Shown here: positions 34,565 to 45,751 of the stretch, in pieces
How the letters are laid out: every line of letters starts with the position of its first letter
Numbering within the stretch: position 1 is the first letter of the stretch
Source of the DNA: Ampelocalamus luodianensis
Taxonomy: Eukaryota; Streptophyta; Magnoliopsida; Poales; Poaceae
Reading direction: 5' to 3'
Assembly (NCBI GenBank): GCA_036346255.1
Contig: CM070633.1
Location: forward strand, 10,354,001 to 10,418,000
Length of the DNA: 64,000 nucleotides
The notes under the pieces: model-generated
Databases searched by the model: none
What the model was told of the DNA's origin: nothing
Seen by the model: the letters and a program-made list of their open reading frames with translations, nothing else
Made by a program: the position numbers and the translations under genes

Positions 34565-35589
34565 GGAAGAGATATTAGTGAAAAAATAAATTATTAGAGC
34601 TAACTAAGGCCACTAAAATAAATAAGGCTAATCTCTTGCATGCATACATGCATGGACAAGGAAGTGATGGAGGTGACTTATTATGGGGATGAGGGAATGG
34701 GCGTAAAGGTAACTTTTTGACATGAGACTATGAAAAATTTATGTCCAGATCATTTCGAATTTAAGTAAACATGCCTTAATTATGTTGTCAGTATTTGTAT
34801 TTGCATATTCTTAACCCATTTGCATCCGTTAATAATACGGTTCGTACTAAATAAAATAAAATTATGTTGTCTGTTCATTGTTCTAGGTTTTATAGCATTT
34901 GTAATTAGACGAACGGGGGCAATTCTCACAATCACATGGAATCTCATATCCCAACTCACAACCTAGATGCATTGTGGTAAATTTATTAGTACTAAATTAA
35001 TTACCACTAATTGATGAAAGCAAATTAATCATATCCTAAAAATTACAACTAAAGTATTAACGGCTAATTAATGATTGCTAATTTATTAATACTTAATTCT
35101 CACTAACTATTTCAGACTAATGAATTAGGTAAAACAATGTACTTACGACTAATTAATTAATTGGTAACTAATTAACTATGCCTAAAAACTACAACTAATA
35201 AATTAAGTAAGACTAATTTTCGCTGCAAATAATTTACTAACCACAAAATTAAAAAATAAATAACATACGAGGAGAGACATACCTATTGAAATGACTGCTA
35301 ATGACGGCGGCAAATAATAATAAGTCACCGGAAAACTGAAGAGCGAGAGTAGTGAGAGAGCAAAGTGAAATCGCACTCTCATGCGATTAAATAGACGCCG
35401 AGAGGGTGCTACAGAGGGAGACAGATTCCCTCACGCGTCAATCTCTTGCATGCATGCACATGCATATAGACAGAAAAATGATGGAAGTGACGGATTAGAG
35501 GGTTGAGGGGACGGTTGAGGGGACGGATGTCGGAGCTAGCAACGCATCTGGCCAGTCATGGGCCGGACGCGGCTAATTGAGTTCGCTAA
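34565..35589. other. MULE-2 interior upstream of the PMD pseudogene
   Basis: Very AT-rich, with repeated short ACTAATTAATTA-like words at 34960-35260. Then a GC-richer block (35330-35530) that may hold the promoter and leader. A motif TCTCTTGCATGCATNCATGC occurs at about 34630 and again near 35445. No coding seen. Confidence 0.4.
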
Positions 35590-35820
35590 TTAATTTCATT
35601 AGCTGCTAATTAAGTTCCACCAGGCATTTGGCCCGTGACCGACCGGACGAGCGGCGTGGAGGGGCGTCCGGCTCGTGATGGCCGGACGAGGTGACTTGTC
35701 TTGTGGACATCGCGTCCGCACGGTCACCGGCCGGACGAGGCTTCAATTTTGTAATTTAGTTGCGACGGTCGCTACTTCCGTAATAACACATCCCAAACAT
35801 GCTATTTGCGCCAAAAAATC
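35590..35820 (-). repeat. MULE-2 right terminal inverted repeat
   Basis: Reverse complement of 30926-31160, with repeated GTCCGGC...GGCCGGACGAGG motifs. Confidence 0.88.
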
Positions 35821-35919
35821 TTGCTGATGTAGGAGCATTGGGATTGCCCTTACACTGCTACAAGCAATAAATGTAACATACCAAATTTTTAAAAATTAAA
35901 ACAATTAATAACATTGTCT

Positions 35920-36262
35920 TATTGGATTTTTATATTTTGTTTTCGGAATTTTCAGAATTTTTTCATGAACTAATTAGGCCTTTTTATATTTGTTTATTTA
36001 AAAGGATTTAGTTATAGCGAGTGAAATTTGATAAAAGGTCAAAAATATTTTGTTGAGTTCAGATGCTTAAATTTGAATCCCTTATTTTCTTTCTAGAATT
36101 TGTGAGATTTTCCTTGTGTGTTTCAAAGCTAAAAGGAATTTTATACAACCAATATACATTGTCGGGCATAAGGGGAGATTTTAATTGATATCGTATCCAG
36201 GGTAAACTATCTGGATCCGATCCTAGATCCAGTCATATATTGAATTGGCTTCCCGAACATGG
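35920..36262. repeat. Dispersed repeat D, copy 1 (upstream of the ankyrin gene)
   Basis: Matches 39591-39897 in the same orientation: both share TTATTGGATTTTTA, CATGAACTAATTAGGCC, AAAAGGATTTAGTTATA and CCAGTCATATATTGAATTGG. Copy 1 has an extra ~30 bp near 36165. AT-rich, no coding; element type not recognised. Confidence 0.8.
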
Positions 36263-36645
36263 TCCCCTTCCCAGCGCTTCCCGAGTCCCTCCGAGCGCAG
36301 CCTTCGCTTCCCATCCTTCTTCCTCCCGAGTTCCCTTCCGAGCGCAGCCTTCGCCTCCCCTGGATCCTTCGTCTCCCCCGGGCGAGCACAACCTTCGTCT
36401 CCCCCGAGCCCTGAGCGCCTCTCCGAGCGGCGAGCGGCGGCGACGGCCCGCCCGGCCGGCCGGCCGCAAGGCGCGGCGACGGCCGCCCGCGCGCCCGCCC
36501 ACAAGGCGCGGCGGCGGCGGCGGCTAGTGGCTGGCGCCGAGCAACGGGGTGGCTTCGGATGTTGATCAGCGGTGGCTACAGGGTCGGATCTGAGGTGAGT
36601 ATGGTTAGGGTCAGGGTTCGGTGGTGGGGGATGACTCAGATACCA
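36263..36645 (-). mobile_element. Internal 5' fragment of a copia-like element
   Basis: On the minus strand the primer-binding-like site TGGTATCTGAGTC lies right after the LTR end at 36646 and resembles the initiator-Met tRNA site TGGTATCAGAGC. The rest is GC-rich leader-like sequence without a gag gene. Open frames on both strands are composition artefacts. Confidence 0.5.
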
Positions 36646-36792
36646 TGAAGAATTTCAGGAATATTGTATGTCCCTTGGATTCCCACACTCTTTATTTATA
36701 GTGCTAAATATTACACTCCGACTCGCACTCGCCCACGACTTGAAGTCTCGCCTAAACTCTGGACTTTTACCTAATCTTTAATATCTCCAACA
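36646..36792 (-). mobile_element. Short copia-like LTR (147 bp) next to the ankyrin gene
   Basis: On the minus strand it starts TGTTGGAGATATTAAAG and ends CCTGAAATTCTTCA, with an internal TATA (CACTATAAATAAAG). The same LTR with a 3' polypurine tract occurs at 50679-50822. It ends only 24 bp upstream of the ankyrin start codon, in opposite orientation to the gene. Confidence 0.65.
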
Positions 36793-36816
36793 GATACAAA
36801 CACCAGCAGTACGGTG

Positions 36817-39800
36817 ATGGCTTCTAGCAACACAGACCAATCCGGCAGCCATGCTGTGGTGGCAAATGCACCTAGTCCACCCACCACCATGCATCCCGAG
36901 CTGCTCATGGCGGCATGCCATGGCTACTACGGGCAACTGACGCATCTTCTGGACAGGGAAGGCGCAGCGGTGACCAGTGTGGCATCTCAAGTCGTTGTCG
37001 AAATTCAGCACTCGACGAGCTCTGCAGCATCATTGCTACTTCAAGGGGTCACCCCTGATGGGGACTCTGCACTCCATATAGTAGCGACCTTTGGCGATGG
37101 TGATCAGAAGTACTTGAAGAGTGCAGAGGTTATCTACGACAAGGCCAAGCACCTCTTGGGTGCATGCAATAAAGGGAACAACACACCCTTGCACTGCGCC
37201 GCCAGGGCCGGTAACGTTGCAATGCTCTCTCTTCTGATTAATTTGGCTAGAGGAGAGGAAGGCGGGGATGGGAGAGTGGAGACACTCGTGAGAATGCAGA
37301 ACAAGCTTGGGGAGACAGCCTTGCATGAGGCGATACGTGGCGCCCACATGCCCGTGGTGGATGTGCTGATGACGGCGGATCCATGCTTGGCTCGTGTTCC
37401 GGACAGGGGCACCTCACCGTTGTTCCTGGCTCTCTCTCTGTGTCACAACATCATTGCACGGGAGCTGTACATGAGAGACAACCTGTTGTCATACTCTGGA
37501 CCAGATGGACAAAATGCGTTGCATGCTGCGGTTCATCGAAGCAAAGGTACCCATCGTTCACTTTCCCAATTTTATGCGCTTCTACTCATCTGCTGTACTC
37601 TCAAAAGCTAGTTGAATTGCTAGCACAATTGCGCAGCTAGACTTAAAATATAATCATATTTGTTGTGCAACTCTCAAAGAATGTTTATAATTAGAAACAT
37701 AGTTGTATAATAGTTGTAATATCTATACTTGATTAATATACAACATTGTAATTAGGCTGATCAAATAAGCGATTTCTCATTTTTCTCTCGGTTAATAAGA
37801 CAATTTCTAGGATTTTTCCCCTTTTTTAGGATTATTGTGGAAATTTCTAGCACTCAAGAGTAAAGGAGCTGCCTCTAATTTTACATGTTATTTTATATGG
37901 AAATATACGAGAGTTGAGTGTTGAAAAAGTGTATAAATGAGCACCAACACTCGACCCGGTAACCAGCTAAAAACCTGGTAAAAGAAAGTTTTGATTTTTC
38001 AGCTTTTCTACTTACAATTTATGCTCTGAAATACTGAAGAAAAATCTGGTAAAAGAAGCCCAAAAATCTCAATGTAGAGAAAGATTGTAGAGGATCAATC
38101 GCATGTCCGGCTTTGCGTGAGGGTGGGGAGGGGTCCTAGCAGCAACAAGAGGTGCTGATGCAAGTTGTGCAGGACCCAACAGTGGGTGGAAGTGTTGGTC
38201 AGCATAGTGGTATGTTAAAGGGTTGCTACGTTGTTTTGGGTTTTTTGAGGTATGATGTTATGATTTAGGCGTGGATTTTTTTTTCTATTGATTCAATGGT
38301 TGCATTTTAAATATGGACAGATTGAACGGTTGACAATCTTTTTTTATGAAATATTCTCATGAAGTGGCTTCTTCTGCAGTGAATTTTTAGAGGAACGAAA
38401 GATAGGACTGATATGTGAATGAACACAAGTAAGATATAATGTAGGTTTCCTTGCTTTTCACAAGTGTTCCATGAGTTGGAGTTCAGGTTCTGTTTGAAAT
38501 ACTTGTTTAGGAAGGGAAGTTACAAAAATACTAGCTTTTTACGAATTCAGTTATCTTTTCTATTACGTTCTTATCTCTTAGTGACTTGTTTGATTGCTTG
38601 CTCGATGTGTTTTAGCCTTGTCTTCAGCATACATTCAGTTTTGAGCTGTGTTCATTTATCTGTGTTATCTGTTATTTGCTCGTTTGGTTTTTGCTGTACT
38701 TAGTAGATATTGACTTCATCTCTCCTGATATATTGGCCAACACAGCAAGCTTCTTATCTGTCTAGACTCTAGACTTGCTCGCCTTTTGAGATAAGATTCT
38801 CCTGTTTTGGGAAGGGGTCTGTAAAATCCATGTATAGCTGCAATCTAATCTTGAGTTCTTTCTAAATTCCAATATTTTTCCTGGATTCTGAACCAGATAC
38901 GAATACTAATTCAGATTATTCAGGAATCAGGATACAGACAATGGAGGAACACAGGTGGAATAAGTATGCAGTTATTACCTACAAACAGAAAATAATTTTG
39001 GTTGTGCATGAGTACACGACATAATTTCATACATAATAGATTAATAGCATAGGTACGCCTCACAGGACACATGACATTAGTTAAAACATAAGCCTATTAG
39101 GGCACTCCCAATACAGTATTCTAGTTATTTATTTCCTCCCATTCCCTAGCCACGTTCTCTCTCTCCTCCCCTCCCCATGTTCTCTTTCTCTCACCGGCCA
39201 ACGCCGCTCCGCTGCTTCCCTCATCCTCATCCTTGCCATCCTCGTCCCCGCCGTCTCTGAGCACCGCCTCACTGCTCACCCTTCGTGTGTCCCCGAGTGC
39301 CACCCCATTGTCCCCCTTCCTCCGCTGCCCCCTCAATCACCATCATCTACCGAAGCCTTCGAGCCGGTGTTGCCTAGATCCGATCGAATCCGGCCTGGAT
39401 CTCACCAGCGAGAGCCGGCGACGCTAAGGCGGGCGGTGCAGGCGGTGCACAGTGACGACGAGTGATGCGGAGAACGATGATGGCAAAAGGATTTGGCGAT
39501 GACAGGCGATGCAGCGGCGACGATGGGCCAATGCAATCGCAATTTGGCTGGTACGACGGCGGCCGGTGGATGGTGGTGGCCTGGTGGGCCTTATTGGATT
39601 TTTAGATATTGTTTTGGAAATTTTCATGAACTAATTAGGCCTTTTTATATTTTTTTTATTTAAAAGGATTTAGTTATAACGAGTGAATTTGATAAAAGGT
39701 CAAAAAAATATTTTGTTGAGTTCCAATGCTTAAATTTGAATCCCTTGTTTTCTTTCTAGAATTTCTGAGATTTTCCTTGTATGTTTCCAAGCTAAAAGGA

Positions 39801-41525
39801 ATTTTATACAACCAATATACATTGTTATCCGGGATGAACTATCTGGATCCGACCCTAGGATCCAGTCATATATTGAATTGGCTTCCCAAACATGATCCTG
39901 ACCAGCTATGGCTCAGATTTGGGTGGGGGACATCCGGCCTGTTTTAATCCTAAGTATTATACAAGTTAATTGTCAAAGTACACTTCACCAATCAATTGCA
40001 AAAAAAAAAAAAACACACACACTCTTACCATACAGAATTAAGAAATGGATTCAAGGGTAGAACATTTTCCTATTGTAGTTTTATACTTGTATTTTGTCGA
40101 TAGTATTGTTTAACATAGAGAGGGCCAAATTGCAGAGATGACAGAATTGCTATTGGTATGGAACAAGCAGCTTACTAAACAACAAGACCAACATGGGAAT
40201 ACGCCTCTACACTTTGCGGTATCATTGGAAAGTGACAAACATGGTATGCTTCCCCTGTATGCTGTGCCAGTGGAAAAAGGCAAAAGTATTACAACTTTTT
40301 TAAATATAAGAGAACCACCATTGGAGCTTACCAAGCAAATATTGGAAGCGGATGCTTATTCAGCATATCAACCAAATAAACAAGGGTCGTTCCCCATACA
40401 TGTCGCTGCGTCGGCAGGTAGACTTTCAGCCGTCATCATTTTTGTCACAAGGTATTCCGGTTGTGCTGGTTTGCGCGACACTGATGGAAGAACATTTCTT
40501 CATGTTGCCGTCAAGAATAAGAGGTATGATATAGTTGCATATGCCTGCCAGACACCTGCGCTGTCGTCAATTTTGAACAAGCAAGATAATGAAGGGAACA
40601 CTGCTCTACACCAAGCTGTGGTGGTTGGGGATTGGTGGATTTTTGCTTCTCTATTTGTGAACAAACAAGTAGACCTAAATTTACCAAACAACATGCAACA
40701 TACCCCGCTAGGACTTTCAATTAACACTATTCCCACAGGGTTGTACTGTCTGCTGGTAATATGCTTAATCCCACCTTTCGTTTTTAACATGTTTCTTAAA
40801 CTTAGAGCTAAATTAAGAATAACAATATTGCTTTCTCTTGTTTGCAGCACTCACAAATTTTGATACAGGAAACACTAATGTCTGCCAATGCTACCCGTGA
40901 TATTTGTCAGCGGGAATATAGTACCCAATCAGCAGCAGAGAATGATGACAAAGTAATATCAGATTCAACACAATTTCTTGGCATTGCCTTAGTTCTAATT
41001 ATAACGATGGCATTTGGTGCGACTTTTGCCTTGCCTGGGGGTTACAGAGCTGATGACCATGATGACGGAGGAACACCGACTCTAGCTCGATTGAAAGAAT
41101 TTCAAGGATTCATGATGGCAAACACGTTAGCATTTGTGTGCTCATCGATAGCCGTCTTAAGTCTTGTGTTCGCTGGAACGCCTACAGTTGAGTTGCCCAT
41201 GCGCTACAGGCACTATAATATATCCATATGGTTATCTTTTAACGCAATAGGATCCCTGTGCATAGCCTTTGTAATTGCTGTGTATGTCATGATCACTCCG
41301 GTTGCTGCTAGAACTTCTATTGCGGTCATTGTGGTGATTGCTTCGGTAGCTATCCTCCATTCTCCCTCGATACTTGAAAAATTTTATAAATTTTTAATAG
41401 TGTTATTTATTAGACTAGGAATACTGCCAATACTAAGATCTGATATCTCTAAGACTCTGTTACTTCTATGTTGGCCAATCATAGTAATATTTGGTTGGCA
41501 AGAATATGCATCGCGACACCAGTGA
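36817..41525 (+). CDS. Ankyrin-repeat membrane protein with PGG domain (ACD6-like), three exons
   Basis: Exons 36817-37546, 40136-40755 and 40848-41525 join in frame (phases 1 and 0, all GT-AG) to give 675 residues without stops. The N-terminal two thirds are ankyrin repeats: DGDSALHIVATFGD, GNTPLHCAARAGNVAMLSLL, LGETALHEAIRGAHMPVVDV, GRTFLHVAVKNKRYDIVAYA, EGNTALHQAVVVGDWWIFA. The C-terminal third is a PGG domain with ATFALPGGYRADD (about residue 510) and four hydrophobic segments. Such proteins sit in plasma or internal membranes; the Arabidopsis relative ACD6 acts in salicylic-acid defence and cell death. The role of this copy is inferred only from family. It is the only intact-looking host gene in the window. 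Linker before the PGG region is short. The start at 36817 (MASSNTDQSG) is the first ATG of the frame. Confidence 0.85.
39100..39597. repeat. Dispersed repeat, copy 2 (in ankyrin intron 1)
   Basis: Homologous to about 16130-16668 in the same orientation, with small gaps. Starts near GGGCACTCCCAATACAG. Confidence 0.7.
39591..39897. repeat. Dispersed repeat D, copy 2 (in ankyrin intron 1)
   Basis: Matches 35920-36262. The two copies flank exon 1 of the ankyrin gene as a direct repeat about 3.6 kb apart. Confidence 0.8.
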
Positions 41526-42151
41526 TTTGAACAAGAGGCATCAGAGTGGTATTATGAAACGGACATGTTTCTTATGAGCAACTTTTAAAAGTTTATGAGA
41601 AAACTGTTGTACTAATTGTTGTATATTGAAGGTCATGTTGCCAACTATTGTGACAGCTCAAGTTTGAGTTTGTTTGAATCTTTATTGAATTTTGTGTTTT
41701 TTAAAATACTTTTGTTGCATTTTGTGAAATTACAAAAATTTGGGTGCATCTCGAAAAGTCAAACCCAAATTCTAGCCTTAATTGGAATTAATAAAAACCT
41801 ACTAGAAAAGTTAAGTCCAAAATTCCTCTGAATTTAAATTTTGCAATTTAAATTCATCTCAACAATTTCCAAAACAATTTTAAACTCATTCCTTTCCCTC
41901 CTTTTCCCTCGAGCTAAAACCCTTCTCCTCGCGGAAGCCTTCTTTTCGTGTGCACATCGTATTTCGTTTTTTACAACACTAGTGCGCGGCACACTCTCTC
42001 GCTGATAAAGGCCATACAACACCTGCATGCACAATCTACCACGAACTACCTTGCAGTCAAATACGAGTATATAAAATTATCCAGCTTTATAAATTTGATT
42101 CCAAATTGCTAAACATTGATCCTTCGAGAGCCTTGTCCTATTCAGTACTAA
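41526..42151. other. 3' flank of the ankyrin gene
   Basis: AT-rich 3' untranslated or intergenic sequence; no gene. It directly borders the truncated gypsy element, and nothing like the missing 5' part of that element's LTR (compare 48542-49185) is present. Confidence 0.5.
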
Positions 42152-42511
42152 CTTGAATTTAGGTTTAGCCATTGTGCAAACGTCTGTTCTTCAGTTGTGT
42201 CGGACGACCACCTGTCAAGACAGCCTTCGGGATCCCACTTTTGTTTTCAATACCATCTATATTACAATCTTATTCGCAATATCAGATTGCATACATCTTA
42301 TTCTTGCTAGTTCTTCGATTGCTCGCAGGAATTGAACCTCGTGTTCAGGTTGATCGCGCTTCCAGCACGGTCAATAACGTCGCGGAGTTGGTTCAACGAT
42401 TGCTAAGGCGCAGGCGTCGTCGTACGGTTGTAATCGGATCGCGAGAGTCACCTCCACCTAAAATCGATAGTTATCAATCTCATCGAAAGATCGGGCATCC
42501 CGTCTCCATCA
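42152..42511 (+). repeat. Truncated 5' LTR of the CRM-like element
   Basis: Nearly identical to 49183-49542, beginning TTGAATTTAGGTTTAGCC and ending CCCGTCTCCATCA. The first ~640 bp of the LTR are absent. Confidence 0.88.
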
Positions 42512-42513
42512 AG

Positions 42514-42526
42514 TGGTATCAGAGCC
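42514..42526 (+). other. Primer-binding site
   Basis: TGGTATCAGAGCC, complementary to the 3' end of initiator-Met tRNA, two bases after the LTR. Confidence 0.88.
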
Positions 42527-43783
42527 CAAGGTTGCTCGGTGAGAATTTACTGTTTTTCGTAGTTAGGTTGTTTATTTTCGAAAGTCCAGAAAAAGCCAAA
42601 AAAAAAAACTATAGGATTAGATCACCTATCTGTCCAAGACCAATTGCGTCATTGCATCTTTCTTTTCAGTGCATTGCATTGTTGAACTTTCGATTGCATC
42701 GTCGTGTCCTTTGCTGGTCTTAGTGTCTAGTTCCTTTAGAGTTTCGAGTTCTGCTCACGCTCACGTTTGGTCGCACCGTTGTGGTTGGGTTCAATCTGCC
42801 GTCTGCCTCCACCACCAGAGCCATTACCACGACCACCCACGCCGCCATCCATTGCCACATCCTGCTGTGGCCACCATCCTCCTGTCGCGGCAAGCTACAA
42901 TCCTCCTGCCGCCTCCACTCCAAGGGAAACCCTAACCAAGAACAAAAGCTCGTTTCAGTTTGTGACAAAAAAGACACAGAGAGAGAGAGAGAGAAAAAAG
43001 AAGAGGTTAATTTTCGTGCTGCCAGAAGGAAACCTGAGATTCATCTGACTTCGGCAACGCGATCAAAAAAAAAAAAAAAAAAACAAAAGAAAAAAAACAC
43101 AACTTTTGCATACGACCTCCGATTGAGGTGATTCTTGATCCGTTGGAAAGGAAACGGGAAAATAGAGTAAAAAAAAAAGAAGTCCAGAAAATCTAGGGAT
43201 TTTAGTTCCGCGTAAGCACTCGGGCACACGTGCAGCGACTTCGACCCCAAAAAACGTCGTTTAGGGCCTCAAAACGGGCCCGCAAACCGAGAAAAAAAAT
43301 CAAGTTTCTCAGAATTCGCTCAAAATTGACATAGCCCCTCTACAAGTGATTCTAAGGTTCCCCGTGCAGACGGCATCCTTTTTCGAGCCTCCGAACTCCG
43401 TGTGCAACGTTTCTCTAGCTCTGTCGCGCTGTGCTTTCGTTTGTGTTCTAGGCTCGCGTCTCTAGTCCAGTCTAGCCTAGGACCAACACTAATCGGCGTT
43501 GAACGATTTTTCAGCTTGCATTCTCTGATTTGATAGTTGCTAATCCATTGCTACCATACTTGAGCCTTCCCAGCTACACCTTTTCTACAACCGTACAGGC
43601 TGAACTTCACCTAGCAATCGCTCCATCCAATCTTCGGAGATACATTGACACCGCTGGTTGCCGATCACCCCTGTTTGCTTGGTAAGAATTGGTAAGAATT
43701 CGATAGAAGGCTTGAGTGTGAGCGACTTTTGAACCACCACATCCTAGTAGTTGCTAGGGACATATACTTGTGATTTGCTAACA
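42527..43783. other. Untranslated leader of the CRM-like element
   Basis: No coding. Contains poly-A tracts (about 43065-43100 and 43170-43180) and a GA run near 42977-42993. Confidence 0.6.
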
Positions 43784-45751
43784 ATGGCAGGATCTGCGGA
43801 GCATTCGGATGAGGATACATCTCATACTCCTCGTACGAAGGGAATCGTACAACATTTCTGACGTCTCATGAACCTTCGTATGGAGGGTCTTGAGGAAGAT
43901 GTCAGGGTCACGAATGAGCGACTTGCTCAACTTGAGGGCGCCCAAATTGAGGCAAATGTCACGCTCGCCGCGATGGAGAGAGCGCAAGGTATCACTAACA
44001 CTTCTTTGGCAGGTATTATGGCGCACCTTGACGAGATGACCCATGCATCCACTGCTGTTTCCCCTGCTGCCCCGGTGGTAGAGAGACAAGATGAATTCGA
44101 CTATGTGACTGATACCGAGGCCAATGACATGGGTAACAATAACAACGATCGAGCTCATCGACAGTTGCATTTTAATCGACAAGGTATGCGACGAGACCCC
44201 CCACGACGTGAGGTACGTGACCACGATGATTCTTTCGCTAAGATTAAATTCATTATACCCTCTTTTAATGGTAAATATGATCCTAATGGTTATCTTAATT
44301 GGGAACTAGCTGTTGATCAAAAATTTGCTTGCCATGAAGTTCCTGAGATTAGACGAGTTAGGGCTGCTACTAGTGAATTTACCGATTTTGCTTCTATTCG
44401 GTGGAAAGAACATTGCCGTCAACATCCTAATAACATACCTAACAGTTGGGAGGCTTTAAAATTGCTTATGCGGCATCGATTTGTTCTCTCATATTATGCT
44501 CGTGATTTGTTAAATAAATTGCAACGCTTACGACAAGGTACAAAGTCTGTGGAAGACTACTATCAAGAAATACAAATTGGTATGTTGCGTTGTGGTTTAG
44601 ATGAGAATGAGGAGGCATCAATGGCTAGATTTTTGGGAGGGTTGAATCGAGAAATTCAAGACATCCTTGACTATAAAGATTACAACTCCATTACTAGATT
44701 GTTTCATCTTGCTTGCATAGCTGAACGTGAAGTGCAGGGACGCCAGACGAGGACACGATCTAACTCTTCTGCAGGTCGCACAAACTCATGGATACCACGC
44801 ACATCTACTACCCCGGCCATCAGTGCACCCCCACCGCCACCCTTCAACAACAAGCCGCGCCCCGCTACTTCAAATTCAGCACCACGAGTTTCTGAAGCAA
44901 CCAAATCAGCACCACAAGCGTCTACAAAAACTTTCTCTTCAGTTGCTTCGATAGGACGAACTAAGGATATTCAATGCCATCGGTGCAAAGGCTATGGACA
45001 CATGATGCGGGATTGTCCAAACAAGTGCGTACTGATCATACGCGATGATGGTGGGTATTCCTCTGCTAGTGATTTTGATGATGAAACATATGCTATGCTT
45101 GCAACTGACCCTGCAGGACTTGATGACGAATCTGATCATGAGGAGGAACATGTTGGCGCCGAAAATGCCGACAAGTATTTGAGTATTATAGTGCAATGCG
45201 TACTAAGTGCTCAAGTTTCTCGTGTTGAGCAAAATCAGCGCCATAATTTGTTTCAAATCAAGAGCGTTATCAAGGAACGCTCGATTCGCATAATTATTGA
45301 TGGTGGGAGTTGCAACAATTTGGCGAGTATGGATATGGTGGAGAAGCTTGCTTTGCTGACCAACCCTCATCCCCACCCATACCATATTCAATGGTTCAAT
45401 AACAGTGGTAAGTTGAAGGTAACGCTAATGGTGAGAGTAAACTTTTCTATGGGTTCATACCATGATTATGTTGATTGCGACGTTGTTCCTATGCAAGCTT
45501 GTTCTTTGTTATTAGGACGACCTTGGCAATACGATACTGATTGTGTGCATCATGGTAGGAATAATCAATATTCTCTCATGTTCAAGGGAAAGAAAATTGT
45601 GATGCATCCTATGACTCCTGAACAAATTGTTAAAGATGAACTTGCTAGAGCTAGTAGAGAGAAGAATCAGGAGAATGCTAAGAGCGAAAATCAGATGGTA
45701 GCAAAAGAACTTGGCAACATAAAAAGAAAGAACCTAAATCTACTCATGTGA
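43784..45751 (+). pseudogene. gag and protease part of the CRM-like element
   Basis: Structural Gag and aspartic protease of a Ty3/gypsy polyprotein. The likely start is ATG 43784 (MAGSAEHSDEDTSHTPRTKG); a TGA at about 43859 interrupts it, and the open part resumes at 43868 (MNLRMEGLEEDV). Gag motifs are GYLNWELAVDQKFACHEVP and YYARDLLNKLQRLRQGTKSV. A CCHC zinc knuckle CHRCKGYGHMMRDC lies at 44975-45016. The protease centre is IIDGGSCNNLASM near 45295-45330, followed by SLLLGRPWQYD. A frameshift near 45715-45735 separates this part from pol. Confidence 0.88.

Larger units (their letters stand above)
30926..35820. mobile_element. MULE-2, 4.9-kb non-autonomous Mutator-like element
   Basis: Ends pair over about 235 bp: left GAATTTTTGGTGCAAATAGC and right GATTTTTTGGCGCAAATAGC (minus strand). 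The 9-bp flanks TTGTTGATA (30917-30925) and TTGCTGATG (35821-35829) match at 7 of 9 positions, a decayed target duplication. It contains only a PMD pseudogene and no transposase. Its terminal repeats differ from those of MULE-1. Confidence 0.85.
37547..40135. other. Intron 1 of the ankyrin gene (2.6 kb)
   Basis: GT at 37547 and TTGCAG ending at 40135. From 37547 to about 39100 no gene or clear element is seen. It then contains dispersed repeat copy 2 (39100-39597) and repeat D copy 2 (39591-39897), so the intron has grown by insertions. Confidence 0.75.

Noticed and set aside
38464..38703. Hydrophobic 79-codon frame in ankyrin intron 1
   Set aside because: T-rich intron sequence, no splice signals or promoter supporting an exon.
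42172..42723. 183-codon frame across the truncated 5' LTR, repeated at 49203
   Set aside because: Both copies are LTR sequence; the frame is identical only because the LTRs are, and it crosses the primer-binding site.
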